A stretch of DNA of 40,891 nt from Lachnospiraceae bacterium (GCA_014804485.1 JAAUZT010000004.1:1-40891); one strand, 5' to 3'. Positions 25,152 through 34,279 are shown, counted from the stretch's first letter. A program made the numbers and translations. The notes: a model not told the origin generated them from the letters alone.

Positions 25152-26648
25152 ATGAAAGCAGTAAAAAATTACAAGTTTTGGTTTTGTACGGGTTCACAGG
25201 ATTTATACGGGGATGAGTGCCTCAGAAAAGTAGCAGACCATTCTGCAAAGATCGTGGAAGGATTGAATGCGTCCGGCAAGCTGCCTTTTGAGGTAGTGTT
25301 AAAGCCCACATTGATCAGTCAGGCATCCATCAGACAGACATTTAACGATGCCAATAACGATCCCGACTGCGCGGGTGTGATCACATGGATGCACACATTC
25401 TCGCCGGCGAAGATGTGGATTCTGGGATTAAAAGAATTCCGGAAACCGCTCTGCCATCTGCATACACAGTTTAATGAAGAACTGCCCTATGATACGATAG
25501 ATATGGATTTCATGAACGAGAACCAGTCCGCGCACGGCGACAGAGAATACGGCCATATCGTGAGCCGCATGGGTATTGAGAGAAAGATCATCGTAGGACA
25601 CTGGGCGAATCCGGGCGTGCAGGAACAGCTCGGAAGCTGGATGAGGACGGCGCTGGGTGTGGTAGAGTGTTCCCATATCCGCGTGTGCCGCTTCGGTGAT
25701 AACATGAATAATGTAGCGGTAACAGAGGGCGATAAGGTAGAGGCACAGATCAAGTTCGGCTGGGAGATCGATCACTATTGTGTCAATGATCTGGTAGACT
25801 ATGTCAATGCGGTTCCGCAGGGTGATGTGGATGCGCTGGTAGAGGAATACTACAGCAAGTATAAGATTATCGATGACGGTCGTGATGCCGCTGAGTTCAG
25901 ACAGCATGTAGCCGTGCAGGCGCAGCAAGAGATCGGTATCGAGAAATTCTTAACCGATAACGATTATCATGCGGTAGTTACCCATTTCGGCATGTTGGGC
26001 GGCTTAAAACAGCTTCCGGGTCTGGCGATTCAGAGACTGATGGAGAAAGGATACGGCTTCGGCGCTGAGGGTGACTGGAAAGTTGCCGCTATGGTGCGTA
26101 TGATGAAGCTGATGACAGCCGACATCAAGGATGCGAAGGGAACTTCCATGATGGAGGACTATACCTACAATCTGGTTCCGGGCAAGGAGGGTATCTTGCA
26201 GGCCCATATGCTGGAGGTATGTCCTTCCGTAGCAGACGGCGAGATCGGTATCAGAGTATGTCCGCTGTCTATGGGTAACAGAGAAGATCCTGCCCGTCTC
26301 GTATTTACATCCAAGACCGGTCCTGCGGTGGCATGTTCTCTGGTAGATCTGGGCACAAGATTCAGATTATTGATCAATGCGGTTGACTGTAAGAAGGTAG
26401 AGAAGCCTATGCCGAAGCTGCCGGTAGGTACGGCATTCTGGACACCGCAGCCGAATATGGAAGTGGGTGCGACAGCGTGGATCCTTGCAGGAGGAGCGCA
26501 TCATACCGCCTTCTCCTATGACCTGACGGTAGATCAGATGGTTGACTGGGCGGCTGCAATGGGAATCGAGAGCGTTGTCATTGATAAAGATACGACGATC
26601 CGGAACTTTAAGAATGAACTGAGATGGAATGAGGCGGCGTATAGGTAG
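25152..26648 (+). CDS. araA: L-arabinose isomerase
   Basis: A 498-aa enzyme converting L-arabinose to L-ribulose in the cytoplasm, manganese dependent. The N-terminus [12 protein letters not shown] and the conserved [45 protein letters not shown] and [10 protein letters not shown] segments hold the expected metal and catalytic Glu/His residues. GGAGGAAGG just upstream decides for ATG 25152; an in-frame ATG at 25062 lies inside the preceding terminator hairpin. It is the first gene of the araA-kinase-araD series. No clear separate promoter is visible, so expression may depend on read-through or a weak promoter near 25035. Confidence 0.95.
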   Translation: MKAVKNYKFWFCTGSQDLYGDECLRKVADHSAKIVEGLNASGKLPFEVVLKPTLISQASIRQTFNDANNDPDCAGVITWMHTFSPAKMWILGLKEFRKPLCHLHTQFNEELPYDTIDMDFMNENQSAHGDREYGHIVSRMGIERKIIVGHWANPGVQEQLGSWMRTALGVVECSHIRVCRFGDNMNNVAVTEGDKVEAQIKFGWEIDHYCVNDLVDYVNAVPQGDVDALVEEYYSKYKIIDDGRDAAEFRQHVAVQAQQEIGIEKFLTDNDYHAVVTHFGMLGGLKQLPGLAIQRLMEKGYGFGAEGDWKVAAMVRMMKLMTADIKDAKGTSMMEDYTYNLVPGKEGILQAHMLEVCPSVADGEIGIRVCPLSMGNREDPARLVFTSKTGPAVACSLVDLGTRFRLLINAVDCKKVEKPMPKLPVGTAFWTPQPNMEVGATAWILAGGAHHTAFSYDLTVDQMVDWAAAMGIESVVIDKDTTIRNFKNELRWNEAAYR

Positions 26649-26669
26649 AATGCGAAGAACATGCATTCT
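26647..26669. repeat. GAATGC hairpin, copy 2
   Basis: AGAATGC (26647-26653) pairs with GCATTCT (26663-26669). It begins two bases before the araA stop ends and precedes the kinase gene. Copies at 7010 and 28381 share the arms. Confidence 0.5.
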
Positions 26670-26710
26670 CCGAGCGCTTAGAAAGATTTAGATATAGAAG
26701 GAGGCAGGGT

Positions 26711-28300
26711 ATGGGAGCAAAAGAGTGTATCGCAAGCGGTAAAGCGGTGTTGGGGATTGAATTCGGCTCGACAAGAATCAAGGCGGTTCTGGTGGATGAA
26801 TCAAATCAGCCGATCGCGTCGGGCGCGCATGACTGGGAGAACAGGCTGGAGAACGGCATCTGGACGTATAGTCTGGATGATATCTGGACGGGATTGCAGG
26901 ATTGTTATCAGAAGCTGATGGAGGATGTACAGGCGCAGTATGGTGAGAAGCTGACGAAGATCGGCGCGATCGGATTCAGCGCCATGATGCATGGGTATAT
27001 GGCATTTAATGATAAGGATGAGCTGATGGTGCCTTTCCGTACATGGAGAAATACGATTACGGAGGAGGCTTCCGTGAAGCTGACGGAACTTTTCAATTAT
27101 CACATTCCCCAGAGGTGGACGATCGCGCATCTGTATCAGGCGGTCTTAAACGGGGAAGAGCATGTGGCGGATTTAAAATTTGTTATAACGCTGGCAGGAT
27201 ATATTCATTGGAAACTGACAGGTGAGAAGATCGTCGGCGTGGGCGAGGCTTCCGGTATATTCCCGATTGATATTACAACAGGACAGTTTAACGAAAGGAT
27301 GATCGATCAGTTTGATGCCGCGGTGGCGGATAAAGGGTTCGCATGGAAGTTGCGGGATGTGCTGCCCGCTGTGTACACGGCAGGACAGCAGGCCGGCGCA
27401 CTGACGGAAGAGGGCGCGAAACTGCTAGACCCTACAGGCACATTGCAGGCCGGCGTGCCGTTCTGCCCGCCGGAAGGTGATGCGGGAACAGGCATGGCGG
27501 CAACCAACAGCGTTGCACAGCGTACCGGTAATGTATCCGCCGGAACAAGCGTATTCGGCATGATCGTATTGGAGAAAGAGCTCTCCAAAGTATACGATGC
27601 TATCGACCTTGTAACTACGCCCGACGGCAGTCTGGTGGCCATGGTGCACTGTAACAACTGTACTTCTGATCTGAACGCGTGGGTGAATCTGTTCAAAGAG
27701 TATTCGGAACTGATGGGCATGAAAGTGGACATGAACGAGCTGTATGGCAATCTGTACCGCAAAGCATTAGAGGGTGACGGTGACTGCGGCGGTCTGCTGG
27801 CATACAATTATTTCTCAGGAGAGCACGTGACCGGATTCAACGAGGGACGGCCGCTGTTTGTGCGCAGACCCGATGCGAAGTTTAATCTGGCGAACTTTAT
27901 GAGAGTACACTTATTTACCTCTCTGGGCGCATTAAAGACCGGTCTGGACATCCTACTGAAAGAGGAAGGCGTACAGGTGGATGAGATCCTCGGACATGGC
28001 GGACTCTTTAAGACCAAAGGCGTGGGACAGAGCATTCTGGCGGCAGCCATCGATGCGCCGGTGAGCGTTATGGAGACCGCAGGTGAAGGCGGCGCATGGG
28101 GCATCGCGCTTCTGGCTTCCTATATGATCAATAAGGGTGCGGACGAGAGTCTTGCAGCGTTCTTAGACAGCAAAGTATTTGCCGGACAGAAGGGCGAGAA
28201 GATGGAACCGAAGGCAGCAGACGTACAGGGCTTCAATGAATTCATGAAGCTGTACGGCGCGGGGCTGGCGATCGAGAGAGCGGCGGTTGAAAATATATAA
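26711..28300 (+). CDS. FGGY-family ribulokinase (clostridial AraK type)
   Basis: A 529-aa sugar kinase that should phosphorylate L-ribulose to L-ribulose 5-phosphate. FGGY_N motifs are [17 protein letters not shown] (phosphate loop) and [10 protein letters not shown]; the C-terminal ATP-site motifs are [13 protein letters not shown] and [16 protein letters not shown]. It lacks the look of Bacillus or E. coli AraB and resembles the non-orthologous kinase found in arabinose loci of clostridia (araK in C. acetobutylicum). Its place between araA and araD supports the function. GGAGG precedes ATG 26711. Another pentulose substrate remains possible. Confidence 0.85.
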   Translation: MGAKECIASGKAVLGIEFGSTRIKAVLVDESNQPIASGAHDWENRLENGIWTYSLDDIWTGLQDCYQKLMEDVQAQYGEKLTKIGAIGFSAMMHGYMAFNDKDELMVPFRTWRNTITEEASVKLTELFNYHIPQRWTIAHLYQAVLNGEEHVADLKFVITLAGYIHWKLTGEKIVGVGEASGIFPIDITTGQFNERMIDQFDAAVADKGFAWKLRDVLPAVYTAGQQAGALTEEGAKLLDPTGTLQAGVPFCPPEGDAGTGMAATNSVAQRTGNVSAGTSVFGMIVLEKELSKVYDAIDLVTTPDGSLVAMVHCNNCTSDLNAWVNLFKEYSELMGMKVDMNELYGNLYRKALEGDGDCGGLLAYNYFSGEHVTGFNEGRPLFVRRPDAKFNLANFMRVHLFTSLGALKTGLDILLKEEGVQVDEILGHGGLFKTKGVGQSILAAAIDAPVSVMETAGEGGAWGIALLASYMINKGADESLAAFLDSKVFAGQKGEKMEPKAADVQGFNEFMKLYGAGLAIERAAVENI

Positions 28301-28302
28301 AA

Positions 28303-28380
28303 AGAGATGAAGATATACTAAGAGATGAAGATATACTAAGACCATAAAGTACATGGTCTAAGTATATCTAAGTCATCTCT
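28303..28380 (+). promoter_or_regulatory. Tandem 18-bp repeat and long hairpin between kinase gene and araD
   Basis: AGAGATGAAGATATACTA occurs twice in tandem (28303-28320, 28321-28338). The second copy with ACCAT forms the 5' arm of a long stem with 28353-28380, with one mismatch and one bulge; the loop is AAAGTAC. The first copy could pair with the same 3' arm. There is no T tract, so mRNA processing or stability is more likely than termination. Confidence 0.5.
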
Positions 28381-28410
28381 GGAAGAATGCCGCGGTGCGT
28401 GCATTCTTCC
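28381..28410. repeat. GAATGC hairpin, copy 3
   Basis: GGAAGAATGC (28381-28390) and GCATTCTTCC (28401-28410) form a perfect 10-bp stem with a 10-base loop, directly after the long hairpin and upstream of araD. Confidence 0.55.
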
Positions 28411-28456
28411 GGGTTGAGTGATATTGTCAGATTAATATAAGAAAGGTGCTGAGAAG

Positions 28457-29155
28457 ATGTTAGAAGAGTTGAAGAAACGGGTCTACGAGGCGAATATGCT
28501 TCTGCCGAAATACGGGCTGGTTACTTTTACATGGGGAAACGTCAGCGAGATCGACGCGGAGAGCGGGATATTTGCGATCAAGCCGAGCGGTGTGGATTAT
28601 GATAAATTGACGCCCGATGATATGGTATTGGTGGATCTGGAAGGCAATAAGGTGGAGGGGAAGTATAATCCTTCTTCCGATACGGCGACCCATGTGGAGC
28701 TGTACAAGGCATATCCGGAGATCGGCGGCGTGGTGCATACCCATTCGTCCTACGCCACAAGCTGGGCGCAGGCGGGCAGGAGCATTCCGTGTTACGGAAC
28801 GACCCATGCTGATTATTTCTATGGAGAGATTCCGTGTCTGCGCTGTCTGAATGCGGATGAGATCGCGGATGCATATGAGAAGAACACTGGGCTTTTGATC
28901 GTGGGTGAGTTTAAGAGAATGGATAAGGACCCTATGGCTGTTCCGGCGGTGCTGTGCAAGAATCACGGGCCTTTTGCATGGGGCAAGGATGCTCATGAAG
29001 CGGTGCACAATGCGGTTGTGCTGGAGGAAGTAGCGAAGATGGCTTACCGCGCGGAGACGATCAATGCACGGATTCAGCCGGCACCCCAGGAGCTGCAGAA
29101 TAAGCATTATTACAGAAAACATGGCGCAAATGCATATTACGGGCAGGGAAAGTAA
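28457..29155 (+). CDS. araD: L-ribulose-5-phosphate 4-epimerase
   Basis: A 232-aa class II aldolase/epimerase that converts L-ribulose 5-phosphate to D-xylulose 5-phosphate using zinc. The conserved [27 protein letters not shown] (zinc His pair) and KNHGPFAWG (third zinc His) are present at the expected places. AAAGGTG lies nine bases before ATG 28457. It completes the three-step arabinose pathway; the product feeds the transketolase genes downstream. A 220-base spacer with its own promoter separates them. Confidence 0.94.
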   Translation: MLEELKKRVYEANMLLPKYGLVTFTWGNVSEIDAESGIFAIKPSGVDYDKLTPDDMVLVDLEGNKVEGKYNPSSDTATHVELYKAYPEIGGVVHTHSSYATSWAQAGRSIPCYGTTHADYFYGEIPCLRCLNADEIADAYEKNTGLLIVGEFKRMDKDPMAVPAVLCKNHGPFAWGKDAHEAVHNAVVLEEVAKMAYRAETINARIQPAPQELQNKHYYRKHGANAYYGQGK

Positions 29156-29170
29156 CGAGGATCAAACAGT

Positions 29171-29222
29171 GTAACTGTTCAGGAGATGCGTAACTGTGAA
29201 GAACAGGGTTCTGAACAGTTAC
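29171..29222. promoter_or_regulatory. Inverted repeat between araD and transketolase
   Basis: GTAACTGTTCAG (29171-29182) is perfectly complementary to CTGAACAGTTAC (29211-29222). AACAGT/ACTGTT half-motifs recur inside and just outside it (about 29165-29232). Without a T tract it could be an operator array or a structured RNA. Confidence 0.45.
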
Positions 29223-29274
29223 CAAACAGTTATTAAATATTCACAAATTTTGGCTAGTAGATTTGTATAGTTTG

Positions 29275-29283
29275 TGCTATGAT
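29275..29283 (+). promoter_or_regulatory. Extended -10 promoter of the transketolase genes
   Basis: TG-C-TATGAT (29275-29283) is an extended -10 with only a weak -35. About 45 bases later GGAAAGCGTTGTAA (29321-29334) matches 12 of 14 cre positions, so CcpA may act here. Confidence 0.4.
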
Positions 29284-29376
29284 GATTTAGTGAAATGCCT
29301 CTGCCCGCATGAGCGGGCGGCGGAAAGCGTTGTAAAATCAGAATCTTTTTATAAAAAAACGGTACGGAGGTCGGCG

Positions 29377-30216
29377 ATGAATAAATTAGAGTTACAAAGA
29401 GCAGCTAATGAAGTCCGTAAAGGAATCATAACCGCGGTGCATGGTGCCAAGGCAGGACACCCGGGAGGTTCTTTGTCTGCGGCGGATGTTTTTACATATC
29501 TTTATTTTGAAGAAATGAATATCGATCCGAAGGATCCTAAGAAGGCGGACAGAGACCGCTTCGTATTATCCAAGGGGCACACGGCTCCGGGATTGTATTC
29601 CGCACTTGCCAACAGAGGATATTTTCCGGTGGAAGATTTAAAGACCCTGCGTCATCTGGGTTCCTATCTGCAGGGACACCCCTGTATGCAGGAGACGCCC
29701 GGCGTGGATATGTCTTCTGGGTCTCTCGGACAGGGAATCTCGGCGGCAGTAGGCATGGCGCTGGCGGCTAAGATGGACGGTAAAGATTACAGAACTTATA
29801 CACTGTTAGGCGACGGTGAGATTCAAGAAGGTCAGGTGTGGGAGGCGGCGATGTTTGCCGGACACCGGAAGCTGGATAATCTGGTAGTGATCGTGGATAA
29901 CAACGGACTGCAGATCGACGGTAAGATCGACGATGTATGCTCACCTTACCCGATCGATAAGAAGTTCGAGGCTTTTAATTTCCATGCGATCAATATTGAC
30001 GGCAATGACTTTGATCAGATCGATGCGGCATTTAAAGAGGCTAGGGCAACGAAAGGCATGCCCACGGCGATCATCTGTAAGACTGTTAAGGGCAAAGGCG
30101 TATCCTTCATGGAGAACAATGCGGGATGGCACGGCAAAGCGCCTAACGATGAGGAATATGCGACGGCAATGGCGGATCTTGAGAAGATCGGAGAAGAATT
30201 AGGAGGTGCGAACTAA
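29377..30216 (+). CDS. Transketolase, N-terminal (TPP-binding) subunit
   Basis: A 279-aa subunit carrying the thiamine diphosphate domain: KAGHPGGSLSAAD, KGHTAPGLY, SGSLGQGISAAVG and the TPP motif from GDG (145-147) to NN (175-176). It pairs with the next gene to make a split transketolase, which moves two-carbon units between xylulose 5-phosphate and ribose or erythrose phosphates. CGGAGG just upstream fixes ATG 29377; an in-frame ATG at 29263 would precede the promoter -10. Its stop overlaps the C-terminal subunit start by one base. Splitting is common in Clostridia. Confidence 0.92.
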   Translation: MNKLELQRAANEVRKGIITAVHGAKAGHPGGSLSAADVFTYLYFEEMNIDPKDPKKADRDRFVLSKGHTAPGLYSALANRGYFPVEDLKTLRHLGSYLQGHPCMQETPGVDMSSGSLGQGISAAVGMALAAKMDGKDYRTYTLLGDGEIQEGQVWEAAMFAGHRKLDNLVVIVDNNGLQIDGKIDDVCSPYPIDKKFEAFNFHAINIDGNDFDQIDAAFKEARATKGMPTAIICKTVKGKGVSFMENNAGWHGKAPNDEEYATAMADLEKIGEELGGAN

Positions 30217-31157
30217 TGGCAGACGTTAAGAAAATTGCTACCCGTGAAAGTTATGGCAATGCACTTGCCGAGTGTGGTGCCGATTTCCCGAATCTGGTCG
30301 TTCTGGATGCAGACCTTGCGGGAGCAACTAAGACAGGCGTATTTCAGAAAGCATATCCGGACCGCCATATTGACTGCGGCATTGCAGAGTGTAATATGAC
30401 AGGTATTGCGGCGGGGCTTGCTACCTGTGGCAAGATTCCTTTTGTCAGTTCCTTCGCCATGTTTGCGGCGGGGCGTAACTTCGAGCAGGTTCGTAACTCC
30501 ATCGGCTATCCGCACTTGAATGTAAAGATCGGTGCGACCCATGCCGGTATTACGGTAGGAGAGGACGGCGCGACCCATCAGTGTAATGAGGACGTGGCAC
30601 TTATGAGGACGATTCCGGGCATGACCGTTATCGTGCCTTCCGATGATGTAGAGGCTAAGGCTGCCGTAAGAGCGGCGATAGAATTAGATGGACCGGTGTA
30701 TCTGCGTTTCGGACGTGCGGCGGTTCCGGTGATCAATGACACGCCGGATTATAAGTTCGAGATCGGCAAGGGCGTTCTGCTTCGCGAGGGTACGGACGTG
30801 ACGATCGTTGCCAGCGGCATTACGGTTGCATCTGCGCTGGAAGCGGCTGATATGCTGGCGGCTGACGGGATCAGTGCGGAAGTGATCAATATCCACACGA
30901 TCAAACCTCTGGACGAGGAACTGATTCTGGCTTCCGCTAAGAAGACAGGCAAAGTCGTGACGGCGGAAGAGCATTCTGTGATCGGCGGCTTAGGCAGCGC
31001 GGTGTGTGACTGTCTGTCTGCAAAACATCCGACGCAGGTTCTTAAGATCGGTATGCAGGATGTGTTCGGCGAGTCAGGTTCGGCGAATGCGCTTGTGGAG
31101 AAATATGGGCTGGATGGCAAGGGTATATACGCTTCGGTAAAAAATTTTGTGAAGTAA
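30216..31157 (+). CDS. Transketolase, C-terminal subunit
   Basis: A 313-aa subunit with the pyrimidine-binding domain (DADLAGATKTGVF, IDCGIAECNMTGIAAGLA with the catalytic Glu, FAMFAAGRNFEQVRN) and the C-terminal domain (TAEEHSVIGGLGSAV). AGGAGGTG lies in the end of the previous gene and the two are translationally coupled. With araD it links arabinose to the non-oxidative pentose phosphate pathway. A short GC hairpin (31159-31176) follows the stop but lacks a T tract, so rpe is probably on the same transcript. Confidence 0.92.
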   Translation: MADVKKIATRESYGNALAECGADFPNLVVLDADLAGATKTGVFQKAYPDRHIDCGIAECNMTGIAAGLATCGKIPFVSSFAMFAAGRNFEQVRNSIGYPHLNVKIGATHAGITVGEDGATHQCNEDVALMRTIPGMTVIVPSDDVEAKAAVRAAIELDGPVYLRFGRAAVPVINDTPDYKFEIGKGVLLREGTDVTIVASGITVASALEAADMLAADGISAEVINIHTIKPLDEELILASAKKTGKVVTAEEHSVIGGLGSAVCDCLSAKHPTQVLKIGMQDVFGESGSANALVEKYGLDGKGIYASVKNFVK

Positions 31158-31158
31158 T

Positions 31159-31176
31159 ACAGCCGGCTCCGGCTGT
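31159..31176 (+). promoter_or_regulatory. GC-rich hairpin between transketolase and rpe
   Basis: ACAGCCGG-CT-CCGGCTGT forms a perfect 8-bp stem without T tract. It may modulate the downstream rpe level or protect upstream mRNA. Confidence 0.35.
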
Positions 31177-31266
31177 CGGTCGTAAGAGCGATGGTCGGAG
31201 TCTGCATGTGCATATGTGAAAATGTGTATGTGCGGCAGTACATTGCAGAAAGGCATGGTTATATAA

Positions 31267-31935
31267 ATGTCCGAAAATGCTAAGAGAAAGAATATCCTGT
31301 CACCTTCTATATTGGCGGCGGATTTCTCCAAGCTGGGAGAACAGATTACGCAGGCGGCGAAAGCCGGTGCGGAGTATCTTCATATTGATGTGATGGACGG
31401 CGTGTTCGTGCCGTCGATCTCCTTCGGGATTCCGGTGGTGCGATCCCTGCGTAAGGTAACGAACAGTATATTTGACGTACACTTGATGATCGTGGGGCCG
31501 GAGCGCTATGTGAAGGAATTTGCACAGTGCGGTGCGGACAGCATCACTTTTCATCTGGAGGCGGCGGAGGATGCCGACGAGCTGATTGATCAGATTCATG
31601 GTCTGGGCTGTAAAGCGGGTATGTCGATCAAGCCCCAGACGCCTGTGGAAGCGGTCAGAAAGTACCTTAAGAAACTGGATATGCTGCTGGTGATGACGGT
31701 AGAACCGGGATTCGGCGGCCAGAAATATATACCCGAATCCACGGAGAGGATCAGACAGGTCAGAGAGATGGCCGATGAATTGGAGACGGAGCTGGATATT
31801 CAGGTAGACGGCGGGATCACGCAGGATAATGTGAAGGTCGTCCTTGACGCCGGTGCGAATGTGATCGTTGCGGGGTCCGCGGTCTTTAAGGGAGATATTA
31901 CAGAAAATGTTAGAAATCTTATGGCGCAGTTTTAG
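31267..31935 (+). CDS. rpe: Ribulose-phosphate 3-epimerase
   Basis: A 222-aa TIM-barrel enzyme interconverting D-ribulose 5-phosphate and D-xylulose 5-phosphate. Motifs are SILAADFSKLGEQI, HIDVMDGVFVPSISFG (metal His and Asp), VHLMI, MTVEPGFGGQK (phosphate loop) and VDGGI...GSAVF. The length is typical. AGAAAGG lies about 16 bases upstream of ATG 31267, a rather long spacing, with no better in-frame start. It completes the pentose phosphate set of this locus. Confidence 0.93.
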   Translation: MSENAKRKNILSPSILAADFSKLGEQITQAAKAGAEYLHIDVMDGVFVPSISFGIPVVRSLRKVTNSIFDVHLMIVGPERYVKEFAQCGADSITFHLEAAEDADELIDQIHGLGCKAGMSIKPQTPVEAVRKYLKKLDMLLVMTVEPGFGGQKYIPESTERIRQVREMADELETELDIQVDGGITQDNVKVVLDAGANVIVAGSAVFKGDITENVRNLMAQF

Positions 31936-31948
31936 ACTGCGCCATTTC
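31922..31948 (+). terminator. Terminator-like hairpin at the end of rpe
   Basis: TGGCGCAGT (31922-31930) and ACTGCGCCA (31936-31944) form a perfect 9-bp stem around the stop codon, followed by only TTT. It probably ends the transketolase/rpe transcript. Confidence 0.55.
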
Positions 31949-31980
31949 ACTGTACATTGTAATTAATTATAGTAAGAAGT

Positions 31981-32076
31981 CATCGGATAAGAATCTGCCA
32001 TCACATAAAAATGTTCCATCGGATAAGAATCTGCCGTCACGTAAAAATGTTCCATCGGGAAAAAAATCTTCCGTAC
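31981..32076. repeat. 36-bp tandem repeat, 2.6 copies
   Basis: Units at 31981-32016 and 32017-32052 differ at two positions; a degenerate third begins CATCGGGAAAA (32053-32076). Each unit has CATCGGATAAGAATCTGCC then an A-rich tail and ATGTTC. There are no spacers, so it is not CRISPR. It lies in the 470-base gene-free region between rpe and blaI. Confidence 0.7.
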
Positions 32077-32159
32077 AATATATTGTAGTAAAAATCACAA
32101 TGTAACTTTAATATGAGAAAGCGTGTTCCAATATCCATATATTTCCATTAGAATCAAAG

Positions 32160-32232
32160 TGTGGAGGTAAGTTCTTAAGGCATTTTAGTTTAGGTGGATC
32201 AAGGTAGGGATGAGCCTTATTGTCTCCGCAAA
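32160..32232 (+). other. Possible structured RNA segment upstream of the blaI promoter
   Basis: GTGGAG...CTCCGC (outer, one G-T pair) and TAAGGC...GCCTTA (inner) can form nested stems. No class is recognised and no gene is seen from 31936 to 32403 apart from the repeat and the promoter. Confidence 0.25.
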
Positions 32233-32329
32233 ATATGTCGAATTCTGTCGGTAAAACTACACTAACCGTTTATTTTTGGGGCTTTTGAGGTCATTTTCTG
32301 CTTGATATTCTACGAATAATAAAATACTA

Positions 32330-32378
32330 TTGAAATATAACAATATTTCTAATACTATAACTACAATGCTAATTGTAG
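32330..32378 (+). promoter_or_regulatory. blaI promoter with BlaI-type operator
   Basis: TTGAAA (32330-32335), 17 bases, TACTAT (32353-32358). Three bases after the -10 lies the dyad CTACAATGCTAATTGTAG (32361-32378), containing the TACA...TGTA half-sites of BlaI/MecI operators. A second small dyad GTAG-AGA-CTAC follows. This implies autorepression. Confidence 0.6.
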
Positions 32379-32403
32379 CGTGTAGAGACTACGGAGGCAG
32401 AAT

Positions 32404-32784
32404 ATGACACTTGAAAATTTAACAGATTGTGAACAGTTAGTAATGAAGACAGTATGGGATGCTGATGAAGAGCTCAGCCTTATGGAGATCATGCAGAGAG
32501 TGAATGATAAGTACCATAAGGAATGGAAGCCGCAGACAGTATCTACATTCTTGGCACGTCTCGTAAGAAAAGGGTATTTAAGGCATTATCGTCAGGGACG
32601 TGTATTCTTCTACCAGATCCTGGTTCCGCTTGACGAGTATAAGGGTCAGTTAACAAATGACTACGTCAATTTCTGGAATCATGACAATGCGGATGAATTC
32701 CTATGTGCGCTGGCGCAGGGAAGACCCTTACGACAGGATGAGGTCGAAAGGATACAAACGATGATCGATGGATTGGGTAAATAA
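32404..32784 (+). CDS. BlaI/MecI-family repressor
   Basis: A 126-aa winged-helix protein. Residues 1-75 hold the DNA-binding domain (CEQLVMKTVWDADEELSLME...WKPQTVSTFLARLVRKGYL) and the C-terminal half the dimerisation helices, the part cleaved in BlaI-type switches. CGGAGG lies eight bases before ATG 32404. It overlaps the sensor peptidase gene by 17 bases. The operator dyad over the transcription start supports autoregulation. No beta-lactamase gene is nearby, so the regulon is probably something else, as is usual for gut Clostridia. Confidence 0.88.
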   Translation: MTLENLTDCEQLVMKTVWDADEELSLMEIMQRVNDKYHKEWKPQTVSTFLARLVRKGYLRHYRQGRVFFYQILVPLDEYKGQLTNDYVNFWNHDNADEFLCALAQGRPLRQDEVERIQTMIDGLGK

Positions 32785-34279
32785 TATTTTCCTTGTATTG
32801 CTGCTGACTGATATCACAGGAACCATATTCTTTCTGGCAGAACTGCTGCTGAGAAAATGGACGAAGTTGGATGCAAGATTTACGCGTTTTCTGACAATGG
32901 TTTCATTAGGCGCATATCTTGTGCCGATTGTCTATGTCGTGTTGTATGCGGGTAGGTGGTTCAGTATGGCAGGAACCGAGGAAAAGGTCAATCTGTTCTA
33001 TCAAACGCCGTTGACACAGTTCTTAAATGCAGTCGGCGGTATTATATGGATCGGATTGTTCCTTGTACTTTTAGCTCGCAGGATGGTGCGTTGCATTCGA
33101 TGGAAATGGATATGCAGAGGCAATATTCCGGAGGAAGATGAGGTTGTTTTCAAGGCGTTTCGGGATGTCTGTGCCGAACTCGGGATTAAGGGACGGATGT
33201 CCGTGTGTATGAATGATTCCGTTACTATGCCTTGTATTACTTATGATCATGGATATACCGTGGTCATGCCGTTATGGCGGTATACTGAGGAAGAAGCGAG
33301 AGTTATTTTCTGCCACGAACTATGTCATTTCCGCAACGGTGATCTTATCATCAAAACGATTGGCAGTATTGTTACTCTGTTGCATGTTTTTAATCCTGCG
33401 GCGCATTATCTGTTTAAGCAGATGAAGGTAGACTGCGAGAAGTATTGCGACAGGGTGGCGTGTGAAAAGGGAACACATATGTTTACCGACTCGGAATATT
33501 TTCAGGTTATCCTGAATTTATCTTCCGAGGACGGTAAGCGGAACAGGTACCAATTGTTCGCGCTGGCAGAGGAAAGATCAGATTGCGAGAGGAGAGTGGA
33601 ATACATGAGCGAGTATCAGAAACACGGCAGATTGAAGAAGGCGACAGCAATCGTATTGAGCGCATGTTTTCTATTAGGCAGCAGTACGACATCGTTAGCG
33701 GCAGGAAACGGTGTGTTGAGTTTGTATGAGGAGCTTGCACACTGGTCAAGTATAAAGAATACATATGAGAATAGCAGCGCGGACAGTATGGAAGACAGCA
33801 TGACGGAGATTAATCCGGACAGCATAATGGACATTGCGTCCATAGAGAATACGGCAGAGGATGCCGCGAACGCGGACGAGGAAATAAAACAGATACTCTC
33901 GAGAATGTATGATTTGGATCCTGAGGATGTGGTCATGATGGGCGATGACGGCATCGAACTTCATAGCCTTTTCTATAATTCTACATGGAAAATTCCTGCC
34001 GGAAAGACTTATGTGTCTTCTGGTTTTAGGCAGAGTGTGGGTGACTATGTAACACTTACCGTATCGGGAGATCCAGATTATATTGAGTATGAGATGGGAA
34101 TCAAGGATCCGGATTGTATCATGTGGTACGTGGAGGGAACTGCTTCGACAGCACAAAGATTTGATATCGTGATGAACGGCAGGCATTATTTCTATATCTA
34201 TAATAAGAGCGAGGAAGAGGAATTGTGTGCAGATATTGGATTAATCAGACATATAGCGGATGCGGAAGAAACGGAGTAA
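32768..34279 (+). CDS. BlaR1/MecR1-type M56 sensor metallopeptidase with a non-PBP sensor domain
   Basis: A 503-aa membrane protein. TM helices lie near 5-27, 38-62, 88-106 and 291-311; the M56 protease motif HELCH (183-187) with CEKYCDRVA downstream supplies the zinc site. The residues beyond 312 are outside the membrane: an acidic, low-complexity linker (about 325-375), then a beta-rich domain with VSSGFRQSVGDYVTLTVSGD. There is no penicillin-binding serine motif as in true BlaR1, so it should sense something other than beta-lactams. It presumably triggers loss of the adjacent repressor. Translation is coupled to the repressor by a 17-base overlap. Confidence 0.85.
   Translation: MDWVNNIFLVLLLTDITGTIFFLAELLLRKWTKLDARFTRFLTMVSLGAYLVPIVYVVLYAGRWFSMAGTEEKVNLFYQTPLTQFLNAVGGIIWIGLFLVLLARRMVRCIRWKWICRGNIPEEDEVVFKAFRDVCAELGIKGRMSVCMNDSVTMPCITYDHGYTVVMPLWRYTEEEARVIFCHELCHFRNGDLIIKTIGSIVTLLHVFNPAAHYLFKQMKVDCEKYCDRVACEKGTHMFTDSEYFQVILNLSSEDGKRNRYQLFALAEERSDCERRVEYMSEYQKHGRLKKATAIVLSACFLLGSSTTSLAAGNGVLSLYEELAHWSSIKNTYENSSADSMEDSMTEINPDSIMDIASIENTAEDAANADEEIKQILSRMYDLDPEDVVMMGDDGIELHSLFYNSTWKIPAGKTYVSSGFRQSVGDYVTLTVSGDPDYIEYEMGIKDPDCIMWYVEGTASTAQRFDIVMNGRHYFYIYNKSEEEELCADIGLIRHIADAEETE

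Noticed and set aside
28460..29122. A 220-aa minus-strand frame opposite araD
   Set aside because: It is a shadow of araD with no family resemblance or ribosome site; similar antisense frames elsewhere were rejected for the same reason.
29263..29376. Longer N-terminus for the transketolase N-subunit
   Set aside because: The segment contains the promoter -10 and a GC hairpin; CGGAGG precedes ATG 29377.
31981..32076. CRISPR-like 36-bp repeats
   Set aside because: The units are directly adjacent with no spacers and the third is degenerate; no cas gene is nearby.
32404..34279. Beta-lactam resistance operon
   Set aside because: There is no penicillin-binding sensor domain and no beta-lactamase or PBP gene adjacent.
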